In this document: one piece after another, positions 7,073 to 13,258 of the stretch
How the letters are laid out: each line of letters opens with the position of its first letter
How positions within the stretch are numbered: position 1 is the first letter of the stretch
Source: an uncultured Acidimicrobium sp.
GTDB taxonomy: Bacteria; Actinomycetota; Acidimicrobiia; Acidimicrobiales; Ilumatobacteraceae
Reading direction: 5' to 3'
Assembly: GCA_903850275.1 (NCBI GenBank)
Contig: CAINLH010000158.1
Coordinates: 1-13,258 of the forward strand
Length of the DNA: 13,258 nt
Position numbers and translations under genes: made by a program
The notes under the pieces: model-generated
The model's database searches: none
Told to the model about the DNA's origin: nothing
The model's input: only the letters and a program-made list of their open reading frames with translations

Positions 7073-7657
7073 TTACTTTTTCGTGCGCTCTAATTCGTAG
7101 AGCAGAGCATCGCTCGAACGCGCTACCCACAAACCAGCACCTGCTTGCACGAAGTATTTTTCTAGTCGCTTTCGATACCAATCACCGCTTCGCGCGTGAA
7201 CATTGAGGTCTGTCGCCTTTTTGTCAACGACATTGCGCAAGTCTGAAGCGGTTGGCACCTCCAGGTATAAAACATTTCGTGTTGCCTTAGCCAAGTTCTT
7301 GATTGCCGCGTCGGCATCTTTGGCTGTTGGGTATTGCAGCACTCCATGGCAAACAACAAGATCGAATTTACGTTCGGGGGCCCACTTCGCGATATCTCGT
7401 TGTTCGTGGTCGTACTTCTCGCAGGCATGTTCGCTGATATCTACAGACATACGACGAACCTTGGGATGGTTTGTTGCGTACCAATCGCGCCAGTATCCAA
7501 GCCCGGCTCCAACATCGAGAACAGACCGAACGGGAACGTCCCACCATGCGCACATGTTGTGCACGGCATCTGCAAGCAAGGCAACTTTCTTACGGCTATG
7601 CACCGGCGTGCTGGAGTAAAAGCGCTTGTAGTACGACGCGTCAAAGCTATTTGCCAT
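7073..7657 (-). CDS. Class I SAM-dependent methyltransferase, substrate unknown
   Basis: The 194-residue protein begins with FDASYYKRFY at 5-14, a common opening of small SAM methyltransferases. Motif I is V46-L-D-V-G-A-G-L-G54 followed by YW. The acidic residue after strand 2 is in SVDIS (about residue 73), and the post-motif reads FDLVVCHGVLQY near 100-110. The frame stays open to 7840, but the extra 61 residues look unlike protein from this family and would overlap the divergent peroxidase gene, so I chose ATG 7657. No ribosome site is evident; TACACA lies six bases before the ATG and is a poor -10 match. The acceptor substrate is not predictable from sequence or neighbours. Confidence 0.8.
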   Translation of the reverse strand: MANSFDASYYKRFYSSTPVHSRKKVALLADAVHNMCAWWDVPVRSVLDVGAGLGYWRDWYATNHPKVRRMSVDISEHACEKYDHEQRDIAKWAPERKFDLVVCHGVLQYPTAKDADAAIKNLAKATRNVLYLEVPTASDLRNVVDKKATDLNVHARSGDWYRKRLEKYFVQAGAGLWVARSSDALLYELERTKK

Positions 7658-7689
7658 GCATCTTGTGTAGCAGGTGGTCTGCATTCCGT

Positions 7690-7695
7690 TACCAT
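7690..7695 (+). promoter_or_regulatory. Possible -10 element (TACCAT) for the peroxidase-agmatine operon
   Basis: The 83-base gap between the divergent methyltransferase and peroxidase genes (7658-7740) must hold both promoters. TACCAT fits TAnnnT and would give a leader of about 40 bases carrying a good ribosome site. There is no convincing -35 at the usual distance. Confidence 0.2.
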
Positions 7696-7728
7696 CAAAC
7701 CCGAAGCGCAATCGCGCCGCACGATGCC

Positions 7729-7734
7729 AAGGAG
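7729..7734 (+). promoter_or_regulatory. Ribosome binding site AAGGAG of the peroxidase gene
   Basis: AAGGAG ends six bases before ATG 7741. It is the strongest Shine-Dalgarno site in the window. It decides the start of this gene, whose frame is open for about 270 bases further upstream. Confidence 0.75.
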
Positions 7735-7740
7735 CGCACA

Positions 7741-8226
7741 ATGTCAATCTATGAAACACCAATTTCTCGACTATCAGGTTCTGGTAGCCCACTTTCCGAC
7801 GCGCAAGGCAAAGTTGCTCTCGTAGTGAATGTGGCATCAAAATGTGGGCTCACCCCGCAGTACACGGCACTGCAAGCTCTGCAAACCGACTTGGCGGCAA
7901 AGGGTTTTACTGTGATTGGGGTTCCGTGCAATCAGTTCATGGGCCAGGAACCAGGTACGGCCGCCGAAATTGAGGAATTTTGCTCGACAACATACGGAAT
8001 TGATTTTCCGATGAGCGAAAAGGTCGATGTCAATGGCGAAGCCCGACACCCGTTGTATAGCGCCCTGGTTGATACGCAGGACGCAGAAGGCTACGCAGGC
8101 GACATCCGCTGGAACTTCGAGAAGTTCGTTGTAGATCGCAGCGGCAAGGTTGTTGCTCGCTTCCATCCGAAGACCGAACCAAACGCCCCCGAAGTAATTG
8201 CTGCAATTACTGCCGCGCTGGGCTGA
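7741..8226 (+). CDS. Glutathione peroxidase family thiol peroxidase
   Basis: The 161-residue protein reduces hydrogen or organic peroxides. The peroxidatic residue is cysteine, C35 in NVASKCG, not selenocysteine. The catalytic tetrad is completed by Q69 (MGQEPG), W124 and N125 (IRWNF). C63 lies in the conserved VPCNQF. C81 in EEFCST is at the place of the resolving cysteine of thioredoxin-dependent members such as plant GPX. This suggests a thioredoxin-type reductant rather than glutathione, which fits an actinobacterium, where mycothiol usually replaces glutathione. There is no signal peptide, so it should be cytosolic. Start ATG 7741 is fixed by AAGGAG six bases upstream. It lies 25 bases before the N-carbamoylputrescine amidase gene and may be cotranscribed with the putrescine genes. 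Confidence 0.92.
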   Translation: MSIYETPISRLSGSGSPLSDAQGKVALVVNVASKCGLTPQYTALQALQTDLAAKGFTVIGVPCNQFMGQEPGTAAEIEEFCSTTYGIDFPMSEKVDVNGEARHPLYSALVDTQDAEGYAGDIRWNFEKFVVDRSGKVVARFHPKTEPNAPEVIAAITAALG

Positions 8227-8238
8227 CAACAAGTCGAA

Positions 8239-8245
8239 AGAAGGG
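8239..8245 (+). promoter_or_regulatory. Ribosome binding site AGAAGGG of the amidase gene
   Basis: The purine-rich AGAAGGG ends six bases before ATG 8252. It selects this ATG over an in-frame upstream codon at 8198 that falls inside the peroxidase gene. Confidence 0.6.
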
Positions 8246-8251
8246 CGTGAC

Positions 8252-9124
8252 ATGACAACAATGACGGTTGCCGCGATTCAAATGTCGATGGCCGATGATG
8301 TGGCCACAAATGTTGCAACTGCCGAGCGACTGGTACGCGCGGCGGCTAAGCAAGGTGCTCAAATCATTTTGATTCCAGAATTGTTTGAAAGTCATTACTT
8401 CTGCAAAGACCAACGCGTCGAGGATCTGGAGCGTGCGCGGCCCATCGATGGCCATCCAACAATTGCTCACTTTCAACAAGTTGCTCAAGAACTTTCGGTG
8501 GTTCTGCCAATCAGTGTGTTTGAACGCTCAAACAATGTGCTGTTCAACACAGTTGCCATTGTTGATGCAGACGGCTCGATGCTTGGCATATATCGCAAGA
8601 GCCACATTCCTGATGGTCCTGGCTATACCGAAAAGTATTACTTCAGCCCGGGGGACACAGGCTTCCGAGTGTGGGAGACAATGCATGGTGTAATCGGTGT
8701 TGGCATTTGTTGGGATCAATGGTTTCCGGAAACTGCCCGCTCAATGGCATTGCTCGGTGCGGAAGTATTGCTCTATCCGACAGCGATTGGAAGCGAGCCG
8801 CCAAACCCATCGTGGGACTCATCGGGGCATTGGCAACGGGTGATGCAAGGACATGCAGGCGCCAATGTGATGCCGCTTGTTGCGGCAAATCGCACCGGTC
8901 TTGAGGTGGGCGTGAACAACGAGATCACGTTCTATGGCTCTTCATTTATTGCCGATGCCACGGGTGCGAAAGTTGCAGAGGCAAATCGCGAAGAAGAGAC
9001 CGTTTTGATTGCTTCTTTTGATCGCGAGCAATTGCGCACGATGCGCAATGCATGGGGCTTATTCCGCGATCGTCGTCCCGAGTTGTACTTTCCACTCGTG
9101 ACGCTTGACGGTGACATTGCATGA
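8252..9124 (+). CDS. aguB: N-carbamoylputrescine amidase
   Basis: This nitrilase-superfamily enzyme hydrolyses N-carbamoylputrescine to putrescine, CO2 and ammonia. The 290-residue length is standard. The catalytic triad is E43 (IPELFE), K116 (YRKSHIPDGPGY) and C153 (GVGICWDQWFPE). The stretches around K116 and the following EKYYFSPGDTGF are diagnostic for AguB rather than for other nitrilases. W188-D-S-S and GHWQRVMQGHA near 192-202 are further subfamily marks. A ribosome site AGAAGGG sits six bases before the ATG. Its TGA overlaps the ATG of agmatine deiminase by four bases, so translation is coupled and the two enzymes act in sequence from agmatine to putrescine. Cytosolic. Confidence 0.95.
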   Translation: MTTMTVAAIQMSMADDVATNVATAERLVRAAAKQGAQIILIPELFESHYFCKDQRVEDLERARPIDGHPTIAHFQQVAQELSVVLPISVFERSNNVLFNTVAIVDADGSMLGIYRKSHIPDGPGYTEKYYFSPGDTGFRVWETMHGVIGVGICWDQWFPETARSMALLGAEVLLYPTAIGSEPPNPSWDSSGHWQRVMQGHAGANVMPLVAANRTGLEVGVNNEITFYGSSFIADATGAKVAEANREEETVLIASFDREQLRTMRNAWGLFRDRRPELYFPLVTLDGDIA

Positions 9125-10095
9125 AAATGCCGGGCGAGTTTGCTCGCCACGAGCGAACGGTAATTTGTTGGCCTTCTCGGGTGGATCTGTATAACGACCG
9201 GATGGGTGACGCGCGCATGGCGCACGCCGCACTTGCTCGAACAATTTCCGCATTCGAGCCGGTAACCATGATCGCTAACGAGACAGACGTTGAGCGCGCC
9301 AAGCTGCTGTGCGGCGACACAGTTGATGTTGTTGCGCTGCCCATCGACGATTCGTGGTTTCGCGACTCTGGGCCGATCTATGTGTTCGATGGTGAGAAGC
9401 GAATTGCCGGCAACTGGATTTTCAACGGGTGGGGCGAGAAGTTTCCACCGTTTGATAAAGATGCTGCTGTTGCAAAAAAGTGGGCAAATTTGGCGGGCCA
9501 CGAAGTGCGCGACATCAACATGGTTTTTGAAGGTGGTTCGATAACCGTCGATGGCGAGGGAGTGCTTGCAACTACGGAACAGTGTCTCCTGAACCCCAAT
9601 CGCAACCCGACGCTGTCAAAAGAGGCGATCGCATCCATGTTGCAGCAAGAATTGGGAGCAAACGAGATTGTTTGGCTGCCACACGGCTTGTCAATGGACG
9701 ACGATACCGACGGTCATGTTGACAATGTCGCATGTTTTGTTGCGCCGCAAACAATCGTGTTGCAAGGTTGTGATGACCCATCCACTCCAGACTTCAGCCT
9801 GCTTGCCGAAAATCGACGCATTGCCGAACAGCACAACTTGGTGATTAAAGAGGTGCCTGTTTTGCCCGTTGTTCAATTTGGGGGCAAAACGGTGCAGGTG
9901 CCTTACCTCAACTTTTACTTAGTGAATGGCGCAGTCATTGTTCCCGTCTGCGGCCACGCTGCAGACGACGATGTATTGGCACTGATCGGAGAGTTCATTC
10001 CCAATCGAGAGGTTGTTGGGCTCGATATCGGGGGGATACTTGCCTACGGCGGCGGTGGCATTCATTGCATCACGCAACAAATTCCTGCGCTGTAA
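9121..10095 (+). CDS. aguA: Agmatine deiminase
   Basis: The enzyme converts agmatine to N-carbamoylputrescine and ammonia, supplying the adjacent amidase. It belongs to the guanidino-group-modifying (PAD_porph) family. The 324-residue length is somewhat shorter than many AguA proteins but has all active-site parts: D82 in FRDSGP, E137 in FEGGS, H199-V-D201 in DGHVDN, and the nucleophile C316 in GGGIHC. The N-terminal PGEFARHERTVICWP matches the usual opening. ATG 9121 overlaps the amidase stop (ATGA); ATG 9127 (residue 3) would fit the family start equally well. The gene ends 9 bases before the stop of the convergent sulfatase. No arginine decarboxylase is in the window, so agmatine must come from elsewhere in the genome or from outside the cell. 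Confidence 0.95.
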   Translation: MKMPGEFARHERTVICWPSRVDLYNDRMGDARMAHAALARTISAFEPVTMIANETDVERAKLLCGDTVDVVALPIDDSWFRDSGPIYVFDGEKRIAGNWIFNGWGEKFPPFDKDAAVAKKWANLAGHEVRDINMVFEGGSITVDGEGVLATTEQCLLNPNRNPTLSKEAIASMLQQELGANEIVWLPHGLSMDDDTDGHVDNVACFVAPQTIVLQGCDDPSTPDFSLLAENRRIAEQHNLVIKEVPVLPVVQFGGKTVQVPYLNFYLVNGAVIVPVCGHAADDDVLALIGEFIPNREVVGLDIGGILAYGGGGIHCITQQIPAL

Positions 10096-10104
10096 ACAGC
10101 AGAT

Positions 10105-11655
10105 TTAAACTGGCGCGTCCATCGTTCGAAGCGGAAGAACAGTTTTCGGCAGGTTCGCCCACATGTCCGAAAGCAAATCGTCGCGCATGGCGCGGGCTGA
10201 TGGATCGTCCCATCGATTGACGTGTTGCAGTGGGTCGTGGGTCAGGTCGTACAGTTCTCCGTCACCTGTCGTGTTGAGAGATCCTGGCAACGCCGCAGTG
10301 CACACCCAATTGTCACGGCAGATAGTTCGAAGGTGCACAATCTTTCCAAACAAAACGCTGTCCCATTCCGTCAGCACGCGTTCATGGCCAAGCACTGTTG
10401 CTTCAGTGTCGTTTTGTGGCAAGCGCGGTGCCTCTACATATGTTGGTTGTGGCAGGCCTGCAATATGAGCAAATGTTGCGGCAAGTGAGACAAGGCCAAC
10501 AGGCGAGGCAACTCGGGCAGGCGCAATTGCCGCATTGGGTGCGGGGCGCCAAATAAGCGGCAGGCGCATGAGTGCATCGACGTGATACGGGCCTTTAAAG
10601 AGCAAACCAAAGTCACCCTGAAATTCGCCGTGATCTGTGGTGTACAACACGTCGACATCGTTGCCCCAGCCGCGCGAATCAATTGCTTTCATCACGGTGC
10701 CGATGGCTTCGTCGATTAGTTCATTTTCAACATGCGTGTACGCATTGACTTCGCGCACTTGATCGGTTGTAAGTGTTGCGGGCACCCACTTCGCAGGCGC
10801 CTCGTAATTAGAAACGAAGGTTCCGTCGTACCATCCGCGCCAATGGCGCAACTTGTCATCGAGCACTGCCTCGCGGGTGGCGGGGTTTGCGATGTATCCC
10901 TCGGGCAGATCTAGATCTTGCCAACGCACACGGTGCATCTCGCTTGCCGGCGGGTCCCACGGGTGGTGTGGGTCGGGAAAACTCATCCAGCAGAACCAGT
11001 CCTGGTCGTCGGGCAACGATTGCAACCACGCAATCGTGCGTTGAGCAACCCATTCGGTGTGATACCACTCGCGCGGAATGTTGTTGACGTGCACCTGCGG
11101 TGCGCCCGAATCGCCGCCCCCCTGAGCGTTAACTTGCAACTCGTTATCGAGCACGCGGTAGTAGTTGGCGGCTTGCTCTGGATGATTGTCACGGATGTAT
11201 TGCGAGTAGTGCAAGTTGCCAGCTGCGCCATGCGTGGCAAGTTCCATGTGGTCGAAGCCGCGATGCGGATCGTTCGGGTTATCGGTGAACAGTTTTTCTC
11301 CCGCAAGGCGGTTTTCGGTGAAGCGAAGAAATGGATCGAGCAGTGGCTCGAAGTGCGCTTTACCAATGAGTGCGGTGGAGTAGCCGGCGTTCCGCAAATC
11401 TGATGCAATGCTTGGCGCGTCCTGTGGCAGAGGGACACCGTTCATCCAAACACCATGTGTGCTGACATGTTGCCCCGTGAGCATGGTGCTTCGTGACGGC
11501 ATGCAAACAACGTTTTGTGGGTGTGCTCGGTCGAACGTGATGCCTGATTTGCTGAGCGAATCAATGACAGGAGTGTTTGCGACTGTTCCACCGTTGCAGC
11601 CCAATGCGTCGTAACGCTGCTGGTCGGTAGTGATAAACAGAATTTTGCGACCCAT
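10105..11655 (-). CDS. Cys-type sulfatase (alkaline phosphatase superfamily)
   Basis: The 516-residue protein hydrolyses sulfate esters or possibly phosphonate/phosphate esters. The signature is C51-M-P-S-R55, followed by TMLTG; C51 would be converted to formylglycine by a formylglycine-generating enzyme not seen here. Metal-site residues include D11 and Q12 (TTDQQRYD); Asp-Gln here is typical of choline-sulfatase and related arylsulfatase subfamilies. K99 and H101 (GKAHFEP) and a later DHGEFQGDFGLLFKG block supply the remaining metal and sulfate contacts. There is no N-terminal signal peptide, so a cytosolic enzyme acting on imported substrate is likely. The ATG is 2 bases after the stop of the SRPBCC gene, with AGGAA inside that gene's end as ribosome site. 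The specific ester is unknown. Confidence 0.9.
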   Translation of the reverse strand: MGRKILFITTDQQRYDALGCNGGTVANTPVIDSLSKSGITFDRAHPQNVVCMPSRSTMLTGQHVSTHGVWMNGVPLPQDAPSIASDLRNAGYSTALIGKAHFEPLLDPFLRFTENRLAGEKLFTDNPNDPHRGFDHMELATHGAAGNLHYSQYIRDNHPEQAANYYRVLDNELQVNAQGGGDSGAPQVHVNNIPREWYHTEWVAQRTIAWLQSLPDDQDWFCWMSFPDPHHPWDPPASEMHRVRWQDLDLPEGYIANPATREAVLDDKLRHWRGWYDGTFVSNYEAPAKWVPATLTTDQVREVNAYTHVENELIDEAIGTVMKAIDSRGWGNDVDVLYTTDHGEFQGDFGLLFKGPYHVDALMRLPLIWRPAPNAAIAPARVASPVGLVSLAATFAHIAGLPQPTYVEAPRLPQNDTEATVLGHERVLTEWDSVLFGKIVHLRTICRDNWVCTAALPGSLNTTGDGELYDLTHDPLQHVNRWDDPSARAMRDDLLSDMWANLPKTVLPLRTMDAPV

Positions 11656-11657
11656 AG

Positions 11658-12047
11658 TTATTTCCTGTCAAACATTTCTTTTACTTTTGCTAATCCAACG
11701 CCCGCTGCTCCACCAATTGGAAGTGCCAACACCTCGGGCTCCATGTCGGTGGAGTACATGAGCATGCAGCGATTCGGTCCATCAGCAATCACGTCAACGG
11801 TTCCAAGATGGAAAGTGATCAGATGATTATTGACAATCTTGTACTGAAATCGACGTAGGTCGTGGTCGAGAGTGATGATGTCCTCTTCAAAAACAATGCC
11901 GGCCGCCAAGGTGATCCAACGCTTATTCCCCTCGACTTTGCACGCCGTAATGGGAAACCATTCGTGCAGCCGCTCTGGTGCGCCAACAAAACTCCACACA
12001 GAGTCGGCATCGCAATCGATAAACACACTTCGCCGTACTGTTCCCAT
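11658..12047 (-). CDS. SRPBCC (START/polyketide cyclase-like) family protein
   Basis: The 129-residue protein opens with MGTVRRSVFIDCDADSVWSF and continues with a tryptophan/proline turn, ERLHEWFP at 25-32. It then alternates predicted beta strands and ends with a helix (residues about 110-129). This is the layout of the helix-grip SRPBCC fold, which forms a hydrophobic ligand pocket. Members bind or modify lipids, polyketides and other small apolar molecules, and no catalytic motif is fixed across the family. It is the first gene of a two-gene operon with the sulfatase. Start ATG 12047 has no ribosome site but a TAGGTT hexamer six bases upstream, fitting a leaderless transcript. The ligand and any link to sulfate ester breakdown are unknown. 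Confidence 0.75.
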   Translation of the reverse strand: MGTVRRSVFIDCDADSVWSFVGAPERLHEWFPITACKVEGNKRWITLAAGIVFEEDIITLDHDLRRFQYKIVNNHLITFHLGTVDVIADGPNRCMLMYSTDMEPEVLALPIGGAAGVGLAKVKEMFDRK

Positions 12048-12053
12048 GAACCC

Positions 12054-12059
12054 AACCTA
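12054..12059 (-). promoter_or_regulatory. Putative -10 element (TAGGTT) of a leaderless promoter for the SRPBCC-sulfatase operon
   Basis: On the minus strand TAGGTT fits TAnnnT and stands exactly six bases before ATG 12047, the same spacing as at the nucleoside operon. No Shine-Dalgarno site is present. The 40-base gap 12048-12087 separates this gene from the end of the uracil-DNA glycosylase gene. Confidence 0.35.
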
Positions 12060-12087
12060 ATCTTTTTGCATTGTCAGTGCATAAAGG

Positions 12088-12765
12088 TTACGCACGATTT
12101 GTTTGGTTTGGTAAATACCAATCAATGGCCGTACTTCCATGGTTGATGAGCGCCGAGTTAATCGCCGAAAATGGGCGGGACCCTAAAAACCCACGGTGCG
12201 CCGATAGCGGCGAAGGGTGGGACGATGTGGTCACTGTGTGATGTGGCGACTGAATCAAAATCTGCTTCTCTTGTGCATGCGCCCCCCACAAAACAAAGAC
12301 AATTGGTTCCGCTCTTGAGTCGAGCAAGCTGATGATTGCGTCGGTAAAGGCCTCCCATCCACGCCCGTGGTGCGATGCGGCCATACCACTGCGAACCGTG
12401 AGCGTGGTGTTCAACAGCAGCACTCCCTGTTGTGCCCAATGTTGCAAGTTGCCACTTGACGAGGGCTCAATTCCAAGATCAGAGTGCAACTCTTTGAAGA
12501 TGTTGCGCAAGGATGGCGGGATAGCAACACCGTCTTGCACCGAGAATGCCAAGCCGTGCGCCTGCCCCTCACCGTGATACGGGTCTTGGCCGAGAATGAC
12601 GACACGCACATCGTTAAATGGCGTTAGTTGTAGTGCTGCAAACACTAGATCTGCTGGCGGAAACACATCGTGCTGTTCTCGCTCGCTGTGAACAAAGTGC
12701 TGCAGTTGTAGCCAATATGGCTTTGCTATCTCTTCTGCTAACTGCGGGTGCCAACGGTCTGGCAT
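12088..12765 (-). CDS. ung: Uracil-DNA glycosylase, family 1
   Basis: This base-excision repair enzyme removes uracil from DNA. Numbered from the chosen start, the catalytic aspartate is D61 in GQDPYHG, N119 lies in LLLNT, and H183 is in the DNA-intercalation motif HPSPLSAHRGF. These are within four of E. coli D64, N123 and H187. GLAFSV and IPPSLRNIFKE match the uracil-recognition and Pro-rich loops. I chose ATG 12765 (225 residues). An in-frame ATG at 12813 would add 16 residues but would overlap the last 47 bases of the upstream membrane-protein gene. The chosen ATG has GGTGG five bases upstream and lies one base past that gene's stop. Either start keeps the whole catalytic domain. Confidence 0.95.
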   Translation of the reverse strand: MPDRWHPQLAEEIAKPYWLQLQHFVHSEREQHDVFPPADLVFAALQLTPFNDVRVVILGQDPYHGEGQAHGLAFSVQDGVAIPPSLRNIFKELHSDLGIEPSSSGNLQHWAQQGVLLLNTTLTVRSGMAASHHGRGWEAFTDAIISLLDSRAEPIVFVLWGAHAQEKQILIQSPHHTVTTSSHPSPLSAHRGFLGSRPFSAINSALINHGSTAIDWYLPNQTNRA

Positions 12766-12766
12766 G

Positions 12767-13258
12767 TCATCCACCAAAGAATCGGTAAGCACGTTCGGCC
12801 GGACCCCGGCCATAACGGGACACCCACCAAGAAGCCGTTGTTAACGCGACAACGTAAAACGCAAGGCTCAAGGCAAGCGAAGTGTCGAGGCCGGTTGAAC
12901 GCACCCAGTGCAGGCGATTGACAACAAGATTGAAAAACACAACGTGCGCAAGGTAGATCGAGAGCGACATTTGCCCCGCCCGAGCAAGCCATTCGGTGAA
13001 CCAATGCGTTGGTACAGAATCAACCACCCATGAAATGCAGGCAAGCGAGCACAAAACGGTTGCCAACGTGCCGACGAAGTACAACGCACCGCGGTCGAAT
13101 GGTTGGGTGGACACCATTGCTTTGCGCAAGTGCTGCGAGGTGGTTGTCGTGATTTCTGGTGTAAGTACTGCACGCAATCCATGTGCAACTACCAATACTG
13201 CGAGGGAAATACCGAGCAGCCGAATGCGGTACAGCGCAAAACGCCCCCACGATCGGCC
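12767..13258 (-). CDS. DUF418-type membrane protein, C-terminal part (cut by window edge)
   Basis: The frame is open from the right edge to its stop and encodes the last 163 residues of a larger protein. It contains about four hydrophobic, probably membrane-spanning segments. The best mark is AGQMSLSIYLAHVVFF near the middle, resembling the GR(M/L)-(A/S)-LT-x-Y motif of DUF418. The tail RYGRGPAERAYR resembles the RxGPxEWxxR ending of that family. DUF418 proteins such as YeiB are polytopic inner-membrane proteins of unclear function, distantly related to membrane acyltransferases. A TTG at 13195 is in frame, but homologous-looking sequence continues upstream (RFALYRIRLLG), so it is internal. 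The gene is followed after one base by uracil-DNA glycosylase. An acyltransferase-3 assignment is a less likely alternative. Confidence 0.7.
   Translation of the reverse strand, partial: GRSWGRFALYRIRLLGISLAVLVVAHGLRAVLTPEITTTTSQHLRKAMVSTQPFDRGALYFVGTLATVLCSLACISWVVDSVPTHWFTEWLARAGQMSLSIYLAHVVFFNLVVNRLHWVRSTGLDTSLALSLAFYVVALTTASWWVSRYGRGPAERAYRFFGG

Noticed and set aside
7471..7740. In-frame upstream extension of the peroxidase gene (about 90 extra residues)
   Set aside because: AAGGAG just before ATG 7741 and the family's normal length fix the start; the extension overlaps the opposite-strand methyltransferase and looks like a random Arg/Ser/Cys-rich translation.
7658..7740. Operator or riboswitch in the largest intergenic gap
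   Set aside because: I found no convincing inverted repeat or conserved aptamer element; only a weak -10 match and the ribosome site can be supported.
7658..7840. Upstream extension of the second methyltransferase on the minus strand
   Set aside because: It would run through the divergent promoter region and into the peroxidase gene; family similarity begins right after ATG 7657.
10918..11403. Plus-strand open frame of 161 codons opposite the sulfatase
   Set aside because: Wholly inside the sulfatase gene on the other strand, without ribosome site or recognisable motif.
1..13258. Mobile elements, CRISPR arrays, tRNA genes, or a defence system
   Set aside because: No direct-repeat array, transposase or terminal inverted repeat, tRNA-like sequence or defence-type protein was seen; every stretch over 100 bases is accounted for by housekeeping or metabolic genes.

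Overview
The window is a gene-dense bacterial segment: sixteen protein-coding genes, one cut by the right edge, cover almost all of it. Base composition is moderate (roughly half G+C by eye). Most gene junctions are a few bases long or overlap by ATGA. At least two genes have a TAnnnT hexamer exactly six bases before the start codon and no Shine-Dalgarno site, which fits leaderless transcription as is common in Actinobacteria. My inference is an actinobacterium with a compact genome, possibly an aquatic Acidimicrobiia-type lineage. The phylum is moderately likely; anything finer is a guess. I saw no rRNA, tRNA, mobile element, CRISPR array or phage gene.

Layout. (1) 32-2897, plus strand: a SAM-dependent methyltransferase, a threonine/serine-dehydratase-like PLP enzyme and aspartate-semialdehyde dehydrogenase, tightly spaced. 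(2) 2901-6386, minus strand: a four-gene operon read as purine nucleoside phosphorylase -> MTA/SAH/adenosine deaminase -> cytidine deaminase -> a PhyH-type 2-oxoglutarate/Fe(II) dioxygenase. (3) 6447-7067, plus: biotin transporter subunit BioY, divergent from the operon. (4) 7073-7657, minus: a second SAM methyltransferase. (5) 7741-10095, plus: glutathione-peroxidase-family thiol peroxidase, N-carbamoylputrescine amidase and agmatine deiminase; the last two convert agmatine to putrescine. (6) 10105-12047, minus: an SRPBCC protein followed by a Cys-type sulfatase. (7) 12088-13258, minus: a DUF418-type membrane protein (N-terminus outside the window) followed by uracil-DNA glycosylase.

The most interesting part is the nucleoside operon. 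The deaminase and phosphorylase overlap by four bases and together could run the route methylthioadenosine -> methylthioinosine -> hypoxanthine + methylthioribose-1-phosphate. In the phosphorylase, the position equivalent to human PNP His257, which contacts the nucleoside 5'-hydroxyl, is a glycine; this would leave room for a 5'-methylthio group. The last gene of the operon encodes a dioxygenase that, from memory, resembles animal PHYHD1 closely. Its position hints at a nucleoside, nucleobase or related substrate, but this is untested.
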